Positions 40,742 to 49,652 of a stretch of 50,204 bases of DNA are shown in pieces. Origin of the DNA: Nitrospira sp. Lineage in GTDB: Bacteria > Nitrospirota > Nitrospiria > Nitrospirales > Nitrospiraceae. The notes below the pieces were generated by a model that worked only from the letters and a program-made list of their open reading frames with translations, ran no database searches and was not told the origin of the DNA. The position numbers were made by a program, and so were the translations under genes. Where the stretch lies: contig JADLEJ010000032.1 in the NCBI GenBank assembly GCA_020846195.1, positions 1 through 50,204 on the forward strand, read 5' to 3'. The number at the start of each line of letters is the position of its first letter. Position 1 is the first letter of the stretch.

Positions 40742-42501
40742 ACGAGACTCCTACCGTTGTCGTTCAAAATCTGTGCAAGGCTTTCGTGGGGCCTGATGGA
40801 AAGCGGTTTGCGGCGATCGATCATGTGTCGATGGCCGTGCGCGCCGGAGAGCTGACCGCGCTGGTCGGTCCGGACGGCGCGGGCAAGACGACGCTGATCC
40901 GCATGATGGCGGGGTTGCTCAAACCGGATTCCGGTTCATTGCAGGTGCTCGGCATCGACGTGGCAGCTCATCCGCAGTCGGTGCAGGACCGCATCAGCTA
41001 TATGCCCCAGCGCTTCGGTTTGTATGAAGACTTGAGTGTGCAGGAGAATTTGGACCTCTACGCCGATCTGCACGGCGTGCCGCAGGAACAGCGGCACGAA
41101 CGGTTCACCCGCATGCTGGACATGACCGACTTAGCGCGGTTCACCGAACGCCCGGCGGGAAAACTTTCCGGCGGTATGAAGCAGAAGCTTGGACTCGCCT
41201 GCACGCTGGTCCGTTCGCCGGATCTGCTGATCCTCGACGAGCCGAGCGTCGGGGTCGACCCGCTGTCGCGCCGCGATTTATGGAAGATCGTGCAACAGCT
41301 CGTCGATGAGGAACAGCTGAGCGTCATCGTCAGCACCGCGTATATGGACGAAGCGGAACGCTGCGGAAGAGTGGTCGTGTTCAATCATGGGCGCCTGCTG
41401 GCGGACGGTTCCCCCGGCACGCTGCGGCAGCGGGCGCGCGGGATGACCTACACCGCCAGTCCTCCTCAAGGTACACCTGCACGTGAGTTGCAAGCCAGGC
41501 TCATCGACCGGCCGGATTTGATTATTGACGCAGTGCCGCGTGGCGGCAATGTCCGATTCATCCGCCGGGCCGAGGAAGATGAGCCGCGATTGAAAGACGT
41601 GCTTCGGGATGCGCCCTATGAGCCGCGTCCAGAAGAGTTGGAAGACGCCTTCATGATGCTGCTGCGGCAGCAAGAGGGGGAAAAGGGCGCGACGAAACCC
41701 TCTGGCGAGGCGCCGTCCATTGCGGTTAACGGCAGGCAGGATCAACCGGTGATTGTCGTGCGCGATCTTGTGCGCAAGTTCGGAGATTTTACAGCGGTTG
41801 CCAGCACCTCCTTTGAGGTGATTCGCGGAGAAATTTTTGGGTTGCTGGGGCCGAATGGCGCGGGCAAGACGACGACGTTTCGCATGCTGTGCGGGCTGCT
41901 GCCGGCCACCAGTGGATATTTGGAGGTGGCGGGCCGCAATTTGCGCACGGCGCGGGCCGAAGCGCGCGGGCGCATCGGCTACGTGTCTCAGAAATTCGCG
42001 CTCTACGGAAATCTGAGCGTGCGTGAAAACCTGGAGTTCTTCGGGGGGGCCTATGGCCTTCGAGGCCAGACGCTGAAGGAGCGGATAGCCGCTTCGCTGG
42101 AGCAATTCGATTTGGATCCTTCTGCCCAGAGCGGCATTTTGCCTCCTGGGTACAAGCAGCGCCTGGCCATGGCAACCGGCCTGCTGCATCAGCCGGACAT
42201 CCTGTTTCTCGATGAGCCGACCAGCGGCATTGATCCGCTGGCGCGGCGAGCATTCTGGCGCACGATCACCGCGCTGGCGAAGGGTGGCGTGACGATCGTC
42301 ATTACGACGCATTTCATGGAGGAGGCCGAGTATTGCGATCGCATTGCCATCCAGGATGCGGGGAAAATGCTCGCGCTCGGCACTCCACAGCAGGTTCGCG
42401 AACAAACCGCCGCTTCGGGCGCGCAGGATATGAACAGCGCCTTCATCGCCATCGTCGAGCAGGGGCGGGCACAACGGGAAATCGCAGCGAATTCCATATG
42501 A
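40738..42501 (+). CDS. ybhF: Dual-domain ABC exporter ATPase (YbhF-like)
   Basis: A 587-residue protein with two fused ABC ATPase domains. The first has Walker A GPDGAGKTT, signature LSGGMKQK and Walker B DLLILDEPSVGVDPL. The second, from about residue 335, has GPNGAGKTT and ILFLDEPTSGIDPLARR, but its signature is degenerate (LPPGYKQRLA), as is usual in YbhF proteins. The linker is charged (EGEKGATKPSGEAPS). Start is GTG 40738, inside the preceding stop overlap. It drives two permeases coded next. Predicted export of drugs or ions from the family; substrate here unknown. Confidence 0.93.
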   Translation: MNETPTVVVQNLCKAFVGPDGKRFAAIDHVSMAVRAGELTALVGPDGAGKTTLIRMMAGLLKPDSGSLQVLGIDVAAHPQSVQDRISYMPQRFGLYEDLSVQENLDLYADLHGVPQEQRHERFTRMLDMTDLARFTERPAGKLSGGMKQKLGLACTLVRSPDLLILDEPSVGVDPLSRRDLWKIVQQLVDEEQLSVIVSTAYMDEAERCGRVVVFNHGRLLADGSPGTLRQRARGMTYTASPPQGTPARELQARLIDRPDLIIDAVPRGGNVRFIRRAEEDEPRLKDVLRDAPYEPRPEELEDAFMMLLRQQEGEKGATKPSGEAPSIAVNGRQDQPVIVVRDLVRKFGDFTAVASTSFEVIRGEIFGLLGPNGAGKTTTFRMLCGLLPATSGYLEVAGRNLRTARAEARGRIGYVSQKFALYGNLSVRENLEFFGGAYGLRGQTLKERIAASLEQFDLDPSAQSGILPPGYKQRLAMATGLLHQPDILFLDEPTSGIDPLARRAFWRTITALAKGGVTIVITTHFMEEAEYCDRIAIQDAGKMLALGTPQQVREQTAASGAQDMNSAFIAIVEQGRAQREIAANSI

Positions 42502-43637
42502 ATACCTCCGGCTTCACCACCAGGCTCGTCGCGCTGACGCGCAAGGAAATGCGGCAGATGCTGCGCGATCGCAGCAATCTCATTGTCGGTCTGCTGCTGC
42601 CGGTGGTGCTGATTCTTTTGTTCGGCTACGGGCTTTCCTTCGATGTAAAGGACGCCCGCGTGACCGTTGTCTTGGAAGACGGGTCGCCCGCTGCGCGCCA
42701 CGCCGTGGCGGGCCTGCAAGGTTCTCCATATTTCGCTCCGGTTTGGGTCAGGACGATGGATGAAGCCGAGCGCTTGATGCAGGAGGATAAGACCGACGCC
42801 ATTTTATACGTGCCAGGCGATTTTTCCCGCCAGCAGGCCGCCGGCCTCGGCCGCGTGCAACTGCTCCTCAACGGGGTCGATTCCACGACCGCTTCGACTA
42901 TCGAAGGGTATGTCAGCGGCGCGCTCTCTCGTCAGGGGGGGCAGCAAGGCGATCGCCTGGGGAATAAAAGCGCCGGTGTGGCAAGCGTGGTGATCGTGCA
43001 ACGCACCTGGTTCAATGAGCCGGGGGAAAGCACCTGGTTTTTCGTGCCGGGCCTGATCGTGCTGGTGATGACGCTGATCGGCGCGTTTCTGACCTCGTTG
43101 CTGATCGCGCGCGAATGGGAGCGCGGCACGCTTGAATCCCTGTTTGTCACGCCGGTGCGGTCGCTGGAGCTGGTGCTCGCCAAGCTTGCGCCGTATACCC
43201 TCGTCGGCGCCATCGATTTGGCAATGTGTCTGCTGTCGGCGAAATATCTCTTTCGGGTGCCGATGCTGGGGTCGCTGTGGGTGATCGTGGTGTCCTCGAT
43301 GCTCTATCTGCTGGTATCGCTGGCGCTTGGGCTGTTCATCTCGGGAGCGACGAAAAACCAGTTCGCCGCCAGCCAGATGGCGCTGCTCGCCAGCTTTATG
43401 CCCGCCATGATGCTGTCCGGATTCATCTTCGATTTGCGCAATGTGCCGGTGGTCATTCAAGGCGTCAGCTACTTGCTTCCGGCGACGCATTTCATGTCGC
43501 TCATCAAGACCCTGTTCATGGCGGGCGACATTTGGCCGGACATCCTGCGAAGTTGTGCCGTGCTGTCGCTGTACGCGCTCGTGCTTATTGCCGCCACCTG
43601 CGGCAAGCTGCGCAAGACGTTGGATGAAACGACATGA
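42498..43637 (+). CDS. ybhS: ABC-2 type permease (YbhS-like)
   Basis: A 379-residue ABC-2 permease. The N-terminus (LTRKEMRQMLRDRSNLIVGLLLPVVLI) is an amphipathic helix then TM1; a large periplasmic domain (about 45-175) has VTVVLEDGSPAARHAVAG; five more TM helices lie in the C-terminal half with the EREWERGTLESLFVTPVRSLEL-type elbow (here AREWERGTLESLFVTPV) that contacts the ATPase. Its ATG at 42498 overlaps the ATPase stop by four bases. It is one of the two permeases of a heterodimeric exporter. Confidence 0.92.
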   Translation: MNTSGFTTRLVALTRKEMRQMLRDRSNLIVGLLLPVVLILLFGYGLSFDVKDARVTVVLEDGSPAARHAVAGLQGSPYFAPVWVRTMDEAERLMQEDKTDAILYVPGDFSRQQAAGLGRVQLLLNGVDSTTASTIEGYVSGALSRQGGQQGDRLGNKSAGVASVVIVQRTWFNEPGESTWFFVPGLIVLVMTLIGAFLTSLLIAREWERGTLESLFVTPVRSLELVLAKLAPYTLVGAIDLAMCLLSAKYLFRVPMLGSLWVIVVSSMLYLLVSLALGLFISGATKNQFAASQMALLASFMPAMMLSGFIFDLRNVPVVIQGVSYLLPATHFMSLIKTLFMAGDIWPDILRSCAVLSLYALVLIAATCGKLRKTLDETT

Positions 43638-44746
43638 GGCGTTGTCTCGACTATCTCGCGAAAGTGTGGGCCTTGGTTCACAAGGAAATGTTGACTCTGG
43701 TCAAGGATCCTGCGAACCGGACGCTGCTCATCGTGCCCGCCCTTATGCAGGCGCTGCTCTACGGCTATGGGGCCACCTACGATCTCACGAACGTTCCCTA
43801 TGCCGTGCTCGACCAAAGCCGCGGCGCCGCCTCCACGGAACTTCTGGCCCGGCTCGATGGAACCGGTGTTTTTCATCGCGTGGCGACGCTCACTTCGTCA
43901 GGCCAGCTTGCTGGGGTCATCGATCGCAGTGAGGCGTTAGTGGTTATCAGTATTCCCTCGGATTTCGAGGAGCGCGTAGCCGCCGGGCAGCAAGCGCCGT
44001 TGCAGGTCATCCTCGATGGGCGCAACTCTTCCACGGCGGGCTCTGCGGCGTCCTACGTGTCCTCTATTGTTGCGTCGTACAACCAGTCGCTGGGCAACGT
44101 CTCCTCCATTGCCGTAGTGAGCCGTTCCTGGTTCAATCCGAACCTCGAATCCCGTTGGAACATGATGCCGGGGCTGATCGCCTCTCTCAGCTTAATCCAG
44201 ACCCTCATGCTGGCCGCGCTATCGGTGGCGCGCGAACGCGAGCAAGGCACGTTCGACCAGTTGCTGGTGACGCCGTTCACTCCGCTTCAGATTTTGATCG
44301 GTAAAGCGGTGCCATCCATCCTGGTTGGGTTGCTCCAGTCCACGATCATCTTTCTGATCATTCTGTTCTGGTTCAAGATCCCGATGAATGGGTCCGTCTG
44401 GCTGCTGTATCTCGCGCTCTTCACCTTCACCACGGCATCGGTCGGCATTGGCCTGTCGATCTCGGCGGTGGCGCTGAACATGCAGCAGGCAATGCTCTAC
44501 ACCTTCATGCTGATCATGCCGTTCATGCTGCTGTCTGGCCTGCTCACGCCGGTGCGCAATATGCCGGAGGCGCTCCAGATGCTCACCTATGCGAATCCGC
44601 TGCGCTTCGGCATCGACACAGTGCGTCGCATTTATCTTGAAGGGGCCGGGCTTGGCGATATCGCATTCAATTTTATCCCGCTGCTCGCCGTGGCCATAAT
44701 CACGCTTCCGCTTGCCGCATGGCTGTTCCGTAACCGGCTCGCGTGA
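43634..44746 (+). CDS. ybhR: ABC-2 type permease (YbhR-like)
   Basis: A 370-residue paralogue of the previous permease, with the same plan: LVHKEMLTLVKDPANRTLLIVPALMQ helix and TM1, periplasmic domain with VPYAVLDQSRGAAS, elbow AREREQGTFDQLLVTPFTPLQIL, then five TM helices ending LPLAAWLFRNRLA. The start overlaps the previous stop by four bases, completing the coupled G-F-S-R-like order. Together with YbhS-like it should form the membrane channel of the exporter. It is the last gene of the operon. Confidence 0.92.
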   Translation: MRRCLDYLAKVWALVHKEMLTLVKDPANRTLLIVPALMQALLYGYGATYDLTNVPYAVLDQSRGAASTELLARLDGTGVFHRVATLTSSGQLAGVIDRSEALVVISIPSDFEERVAAGQQAPLQVILDGRNSSTAGSAASYVSSIVASYNQSLGNVSSIAVVSRSWFNPNLESRWNMMPGLIASLSLIQTLMLAALSVAREREQGTFDQLLVTPFTPLQILIGKAVPSILVGLLQSTIIFLIILFWFKIPMNGSVWLLYLALFTFTTASVGIGLSISAVALNMQQAMLYTFMLIMPFMLLSGLLTPVRNMPEALQMLTYANPLRFGIDTVRRIYLEGAGLGDIAFNFIPLLAVAIITLPLAAWLFRNRLA

Positions 44747-44946
44747 TTTGAAGCCGCCGCCAGCTCGTCGATTGCCAGCCAATGCGCGGTTTCGTTCTGG
44801 CCGGCGAACAGAATTCCGGTTGCTTCCCACGGCTGAGACGAGAGCATGCGAACGCAGAGGCATTCGCATCCATGAGAACTTCTTCGCAGCCGGCGTATTG
44901 TCAGGATGTCAAAGAGGGCTATCGAAGGTTTGCCGAGTCATGCAAG

Positions 44947-45039
44947 TGGCGGAGAGGGAGGGATTTGAACCCTCGGTAAGGATATTCTCCCTACGACGGT
45001 TTAGCAAACCGTTGCCTTCGGCCACTCGGCCACCTCTCC
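44947..45039 (-). tRNA. tRNA-Ser (GCT)
   Basis: A 93-nt class II tRNA on the minus strand with GGAGAGG/CCTCTCC acceptor stem, G discriminator and encoded CCA. The anticodon loop TTGCTAA gives anticodon GCT (Ser, AGC/AGT codons). The long variable arm (GTAGGGAGAATATCCTTAC) and T-loop GGTTCAAATC are intact. Confidence 0.95.
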
Positions 45040-45184
45040 ACGACCAGTTGCATCAGGGGTCTGTCCGCAGGCGGGCAGAGTCGTGAGCGTGATTCCAACG
45101 CTCACGAGCGGGCTGATATTACCTCAGCCGGTGCAAGAGGTACAAGTGAAAGGTCGCTGCCGCGAGGGGAAAAGTTTAACCGGA

Positions 45185-45493
45185 CTATGCGGCCTTCCTG
45201 CTGTCCCATTGAAGGCGTTGGATATGATGTTTGGATTTAGCGAGAAGCTTGGATGCGGTCGAGTAGAGGTGCCGTGTAAGGGGTGTTGTCTCGGCTGAGG
45301 GAAGCGTGGAGAAGACGGATGCGAGCGAATTCTGAACGAGAGGCAACGGCTCGTCTAAGACAGGGGAGTGAGAGGCGGCGTAGCGAAGTTCGATGGTGCT
45401 TGGCCGGACGACGCCGCTCAGTGCGAGTAGATGCAACGCTTTTTTCTTTTGCGCGCGTGTTTGTCGATAGTGGGTCCAGCGTGTCAATGGCAT
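45185..45493 (-). CDS. Hypothetical protein, 102 aa
   Basis: A small basic protein on the minus strand, with AAGGAG nine bases before the ATG, which supports its being real. It begins MPLTRWTHYRQTRAQKKKAL and ends LLAKSKHHIQRLQWDSRKAA. It lacks signal, TM or known motifs; the middle is Pro/Ser/Leu-rich. It follows the zinc-ribbon gene by 46 bases and may share its transcript. Composition near neighbours is G+C lower, so this segment could be recent. No function can be given. Confidence 0.5.
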   Translation of the reverse strand: MPLTRWTHYRQTRAQKKKALHLLALSGVVRPSTIELRYAASHSPVLDEPLPLVQNSLASVFSTLPSAETTPLTRHLYSTASKLLAKSKHHIQRLQWDSRKAA

Positions 45494-45539
45494 GGATTTA
45501 TCTCCTTATGGCGCGTCAGCGGCATTGGCGTTCAGTGGG

Positions 45540-45740
45540 CTACATCCACAGCACTTTTCCAAAATCTTTATCGATTCCTCTGGGGGAGTGGCAATAGGTG
45601 CATCGCGCAAACAGGGTGGCGTCTTCTGGAGTCAGCGACGAGCGCAAGACGATTTGATAAATATGCTTTCCGCAAGAGGTGCAGGCCTTACCTCGAATCT
45701 CTCTGCGAATGGCCCCAATTTTGCCGACTTGTTTTTGCAT
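45540..45740 (-). CDS. Small zinc-ribbon protein, 66 aa
   Basis: A 66-residue protein with two CxxC pairs: CTSCGKHIYQ and CTYCHSPRGID, about 27 residues apart, the pattern of a zinc ribbon. An AAGGAGG ribosome site lies just before the ATG (45738-45740). It starts MQKQVGKIGAIRREIRGKA, basic and probably nucleic-acid-binding. I do not recognise the family. The gap upstream is AT-rich (around 45910-45970) and may hold its promoter. It could be a transcription or translation accessory factor; that is speculation. Confidence 0.65.
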   Translation of the reverse strand: MQKQVGKIGAIRREIRGKACTSCGKHIYQIVLRSSLTPEDATLFARCTYCHSPRGIDKDFGKVLWM

Positions 45741-46056
45741 CGCCGTCCTCCTTGTCTTGGGCTATTCCTGATATCGCATCCATTCCGTGCAGGTAGTGGA
45801 AGGATAGGCCAGATCAGGTGGGCTGAAAATACCGTAGAGGTAGGAGTGTCCTAACCGAAAGAGGGATATGCGAGTAGATTGCTTCGGCCTAAGGCTTCTT
45901 CACGTGCCAGGGAGATATTTTGTATATCAATGAGTTAATCGATAAGATGTAATGATATAGATGCTGTTAATGGCAGGGGCGTCGGCGTGATGTCTTGAGT
46001 GGAACGATGCTCTGGAGATGCGAGGGAGAGGCGGTTTGATTATGTGAAAGGATATA
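45741..46056. other. AT-rich intergenic region, no gene
   Basis: This 316-base gap between the zinc-ribbon gene and tRNA-Ser(TGA) holds no supported gene. Bases about 45905-45970 are markedly AT-rich (tgtatatcaatgagttaatc) and, on the minus strand, contain TTGATA and TACAAAAT-like runs that may form the promoter of the 45740 gene. Confidence 0.4.
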
Positions 46057-46146
46057 TGGCGGAGGGGGCGAGATTTGAACTCGCGGATAGGTTGCCCCAT
46101 CTCCAGTTTTCAAGACTGGCACGTTCGGCCGCTCCGTCACCCCTCC
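46057..46146 (-). tRNA. tRNA-Ser (TGA)
   Basis: A 90-nt class II tRNA. Acceptor GGAGGGG/CCCCTCC, G discriminator and encoded CCA. The anticodon loop CTTGAAAA gives anticodon TGA (Ser, UCN codons). The long variable arm is GATGGGGCAACCTATC. It starts 23 bases after the serS stop on the same strand, so the two are likely co-transcribed. Confidence 0.95.
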
Positions 46147-46169
46147 GAGCCGTAGGAAGATATGTGGCA

Positions 46170-47453
46170 CTACTTTCTGATGCAGTCAAGCCCTCCCATA
46201 TAAGGACGGAGCAGCGTTGGGACGACAATGCTGCCGTCCGCTTGCTGGTAATTTTCCAAAATGGCGAGCAATGTGCGTCCGACGGCGAGGCCCGATCCGT
46301 TCAAAGTATGGAGGAATTCTGTCTTGGCGTCTTTCTTCGCGCCTTTTGTGCGATGGCGGATATTGGCGCGACGCGCTTGAAATGCCTCAAAGTTGCTACA
46401 GGAGGAAATTTCACGGAAGTGCTGTTGCGAGGGGAGCCAGACTTCGATGTCGTAGGTCTTGGCGGCTGAAAATCCCATATCTCCGGCGCAAAGCATCATG
46501 ACGCGATAGGGCAATTCCAATCCCTGCAAGATGCTTTCTGCATGACCGGTGAGGCGCTCAAGTTCAGCGTGCGACTGATCCGGCTGACAGAACTCAACCA
46601 GTTCGACCTTATTGAACTGGTGCAGCCTGATCAAACCACGGGTATCTTTCCCATAGGAGCCGGCTTCGCGGCGGAAGCAGGGAGTATAGGCGGTATAGCG
46701 GATTGGCAGCATATCTTCGTCCAGCAGCTCGTCCCGATGAAGATTGGTGAGCGGGACCTCCGCCGTGGGAATAAGAAAGTAGTCTTCGTCTTTCAGTCGA
46801 AACAAATCCTCTTCAAACTTGGGCAGCTGCCCCGTGCCGGTCATCGTGACGCGGTTTACCAATAGAGGCGGGAGCACTTCCCGATATCCGTGCTGTGTCG
46901 TATGGCGGTCTAGCATATAGTTGATGAGCGCGCGCTCAAGCTGGGCTCCGGCGCCGGTCATGACGGAGAAGCGGGCGCCGGCAAGCTTGGATGCTCTATC
47001 GAAGTCCAGAATGCCAAGGGTTTCGCCGAGCTCCCAATGGGGCTTTGCAGGAAAGTCGAAGGAGGGACGGGTTCCCCATTGACGGATCTCGACATTGTCC
47101 GAAGCATCGTGCCCGGGCGGCACGGACTCATGCGGGATATTGGGAATGCGCAAATTCAGATCGGCCAGGGAATCTTCGACTCCGCGCAACGCGCTTTCAA
47201 TGTCGCGAATGCGGTCGCCGAGTTGTTTCATCGAGGCCATGGCCTCATCAGCTGGTTCCTTGGCCCGCTTTAACCGGGCCACGTCGTCGGACCCTTTTTT
47301 GAGGTCGCTGCGGAGTTGTTCAACCTGCATCGTGAGCTGGCGGCGGTCATCAAGCAGGGCTTTGATGGCGTCCCAAGGGACGTCGGCTCCCCGGCGGCCG
47401 AGGCGTTCGCGAATCGAGTCGAGATGGTCTCGCAACTGGCGTAAATCGTACAC
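46170..47453 (-). CDS. serS: Seryl-tRNA synthetase
   Basis: Seryl-tRNA synthetase, 427 residues, charging tRNA-Ser (and tRNA-Sec if present). The start is GTG 47453: AGGAG lies seven bases upstream, and the product begins [19 protein letters not shown], the normal N-terminal long antiparallel coiled coil that grips the tRNA long arm (residues about 27-100). The class II catalytic core follows: motif 1 in [20 protein letters not shown], motif 2 [23 protein letters not shown], motif 3 [18 protein letters not shown] 44-residue longer reading (to 47585) would enter the divergent gene. The substrate tRNA-Ser gene lies directly downstream. Confidence 0.97.
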   Translation of the reverse strand: MYDLRQLRDHLDSIRERLGRRGADVPWDAIKALLDDRRQLTMQVEQLRSDLKKGSDDVARLKRAKEPADEAMASMKQLGDRIRDIESALRGVEDSLADLNLRIPNIPHESVPPGHDASDNVEIRQWGTRPSFDFPAKPHWELGETLGILDFDRASKLAGARFSVMTGAGAQLERALINYMLDRHTTQHGYREVLPPLLVNRVTMTGTGQLPKFEEDLFRLKDEDYFLIPTAEVPLTNLHRDELLDEDMLPIRYTAYTPCFRREAGSYGKDTRGLIRLHQFNKVELVEFCQPDQSHAELERLTGHAESILQGLELPYRVMMLCAGDMGFSAAKTYDIEVWLPSQQHFREISSCSNFEAFQARRANIRHRTKGAKKDAKTEFLHTLNGSGLAVGRTLLAILENYQQADGSIVVPTLLRPYMGGLDCIRK

Positions 47454-47583
47454 GTAGCGCTCCTCCGAAAGTTCGAGGAATCTAGCATCGGGTCGGGGCA
47501 GAGTCAACGAAACGCGCGATGCACAGTGGTGGCGCCGATTTTCGTGGATTGACAATCGTTGCTTCTGCCGCCACGATATCCCC

Positions 47584-48612
47584 ATGCGTACGGTGTCGAA
47601 CCCTCCGAATCCTTTCGAATCGACCTATCGTGAACTGTTGGAGCCCGCGCCCGCAGCAACCGTGGAGATCTTTCACGACGCGAGCCGGACAATTCTGAGC
47701 CGCAATGACAGTCCAGACCTTCCCTTTCGCTGGAGCGTCAATCCCTATCGCGGCTGTTTCCACGGATGCGCCTATTGCTACGCGCGTCCTTCGCATGAGT
47801 ATTGGGGGTTCGGAGCCGGAACCGATTTTGAGTCTAAACTTGTGGTGAAGGACAATGCGGCCACTCTCTTGCGCCAGGCGTTTGAACGGCCTTCCTGGAA
47901 AGGCGAGCTGATTGTCTTTTCAGGGAATACCGATTGCTATCAGCCCTTGGAAGCGTCCTATGGGTTAACGCGAGCCTGTTTGGATGTGTGCGCGGATTTT
48001 CAGAATCCAGTGGGGATCATTACCAAAGGCGCATTGGTGCTCCGCGATCTGGATGTGCTGACGAGGCTGCGGCAGAAAGCCTGGATACGGGTCTATTTCA
48101 GCATTCCGTTTGCAGATGATGACGTGGCCAGAAAGATGGAGCCTCATGCCCCTTCGGTTGGCAAGCGATTTGACACCATGAAGGCCCTCTCTGAGGCGGG
48201 GATCTCGACCGGGATTTCCATTGCGCCAGTCATCCCCGGTTTGAACGATGAGGCGATTCCAGAATTGCTTGAGCGGGCGCAGGATGCCGGCGCGCGCACC
48301 GCGACGTTCAGCTTGCTGCGGCTGTCCGGCAGTGTCGAGCCCGTCTTTCTAGAGCGAATTAAAGATGCCTTTCCAGACCGATTCGCGAAAATCACCAATC
48401 GCCTTCGCGAGGTGCGAGGGGGGCGGCTTTCCGAGTCGGCGTTCTTCGATCGTCATCATGGAACGGGAACCTATTGGCAGATGATTGAGCAGTTGTTCGA
48501 GGTCGCCCGGCGCCGGGCCGGGTTGGCAGGTGATCGTGAGGGGGTGGTTCCCGATACGTTCAGGCGGCCTGGCGGCGCGCAAACCACATTGTTCGATGAC
48601 AAGGAGGAATGA
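47584..48612 (+). CDS. PA0069-family radical SAM protein
   Basis: A 342-residue radical SAM protein resembling the PA0069/spore-photoproduct-lyase-related family. The [4Fe-4S] motif is CFHGCAYC, C-x3-C-x2-C with Cys58, Cys62 and Cys65. After it come the SAM-binding features ([13 protein letters not shown]), [22 protein letters not shown] strand (here [15 protein letters not shown]), and [16 protein letters not shown]. The TIM-barrel length is complete. The family is conserved and of unknown substrate. Start is ATG 47584. Its stop overlaps the rhodanese start, so they are coupled; both are divergent from serS. Confidence 0.9.
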   Translation: MRTVSNPPNPFESTYRELLEPAPAATVEIFHDASRTILSRNDSPDLPFRWSVNPYRGCFHGCAYCYARPSHEYWGFGAGTDFESKLVVKDNAATLLRQAFERPSWKGELIVFSGNTDCYQPLEASYGLTRACLDVCADFQNPVGIITKGALVLRDLDVLTRLRQKAWIRVYFSIPFADDDVARKMEPHAPSVGKRFDTMKALSEAGISTGISIAPVIPGLNDEAIPELLERAQDAGARTATFSLLRLSGSVEPVFLERIKDAFPDRFAKITNRLREVRGGRLSESAFFDRHHGTGTYWQMIEQLFEVARRRAGLAGDREGVVPDTFRRPGGAQTTLFDDKEE

Positions 48613-48992
48613 TGGCGCACAATCCTGGGTTTCTAAAGTTGGTGGATCACGCCAGGGCGCGCGTGAAAGAGTGCACCGTGGCCGACGTCAAGCGCCGTCT
48701 GGATTGCGGCGAGGTGTTTCACTTCGTCGATGTTCGAGAAGACCATGAGTTTGCCAAGGATCGCGCCAAAGGGGCTCGCCACCTGGGCAAGGGCATTATC
48801 GAACGCGATATCGAAACGATGATTTCTGAGAAGCAGGCCGCGATTGTCTTGTATTGCGGCGGCGGATTTCGCTCGGCCCTCGCGGCGGATACGTTGCAAC
48901 AGATGGGGTATACGAACGTGGTGTCGATGGACGGCGGAATCAAAGCGTGGAGAGAGGCCGGCTATCCGCTTGAGTCGGGACAGCCGGCCTAG
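48609..48992 (+). CDS. Rhodanese-domain protein
   Basis: A 127-residue single rhodanese domain, sulfurtransferase fold. FHFVDVREDHEF is the first half, GARHLGKGIIE the substrate loop, and the active-site loop is CGGGFRS with Cys83. This six-residue loop is that of sulfur-transferring rhodaneses rather than Cdc25-type phosphatases. No signal peptide is seen, so it should be cytoplasmic. The first four bases overlap the radical SAM gene. Sulfur supply to an Fe-S or thiolation process is a possible link, but inferred. Confidence 0.9.
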   Translation: MMAHNPGFLKLVDHARARVKECTVADVKRRLDCGEVFHFVDVREDHEFAKDRAKGARHLGKGIIERDIETMISEKQAAIVLYCGGGFRSALAADTLQQMGYTNVVSMDGGIKAWREAGYPLESGQPA

Positions 48993-49003
48993 ATCGACGG
49001 GTG

Positions 49004-49555
49004 CTATTTATTCACGCGGTCGAATTCTTTAATGACTTGGTCGGTTAGGTCGACCGTCTCTTTATTGTAGACCACGATTTTCACGGTCTGGTCGCTCCCG
49101 CGGTCGACGACGATGGCGAAGCCGCCCTTTTCAGCCACTGATTGTGTGGCTGAGCCGATGCGCTTCATATAGTCGTCGACGAGCTCTTTCTGCTTGCCCT
49201 GAAGCTCCTGATTAAATTCCTGCGCGCGCTTTTGGTAGTCCTGGATTCTTGCCCGGAACTGCGTTTCCTTGTCTTTCTTCTCGGCCTCGCTCAGCTTGGC
49301 GAGTTGTTCTTTGAGCTGCTTCTCATAATTCCGCAACTCTTCTTCGTCCCGAGACAGCAATTTCTGTCTCGTGCCGACATATTCCTTGAGCCCTTCGAGG
49401 GCTTTCTTGCCGGCTTTCGACTTTTCCAAGACCATCTGCGGGTCGACGACCCCCATCTTAAAGGCGTCGGCAGCCTGCACGGCCGTCGAGAGCGGACCCA
49501 GCAGCAGAGAGACGAGGGCAGTAACCATAAGCGTCTGTACGACGGGGATGCGCAT
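49004..49555 (-). CDS. OmpH/Skp-family periplasmic chaperone
   Basis: A 183-residue secreted protein of the OmpH/Skp family, which holds unfolded outer-membrane proteins in the periplasm. The ATG at 49555, behind AAGGAG, starts the signal peptide MRIPVVQTLMVTALVSLLL, with cleavage near AVQAAD. The mature N-terminus FKMGVVDPQMVL and the following long charged coiled coil (GKKALEGLKEYVGTRQKLL through EFNQELQGKQKELV) and final FAIVVDR strand are characteristic. Length matches Skp. No bamA is nearby in the window. Confidence 0.93.
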   Translation of the reverse strand: MRIPVVQTLMVTALVSLLLGPLSTAVQAADAFKMGVVDPQMVLEKSKAGKKALEGLKEYVGTRQKLLSRDEEELRNYEKQLKEQLAKLSEAEKKDKETQFRARIQDYQKRAQEFNQELQGKQKELVDDYMKRIGSATQSVAEKGGFAIVVDRGSDQTVKIVVYNKETVDLTDQVIKEFDRVNK

Positions 49556-49652
49556 GTGAACACTCCTTGGGCTAAGCATGAAACGGATATGTGGCTAAGC
49601 GCCTGTCAGAATAACGGGGGGATGAAGCACTGTCAAGGCAGCGCCAGGGAGG

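Noticed and set aside
44632..44847. Minus-strand ORF spanning the end of the ybhR-like gene
   Set aside because: Most of it is antisense to ybhR; only about 33 residues extend beyond the gene and they match nothing I know. A degraded gene fragment cannot be excluded.
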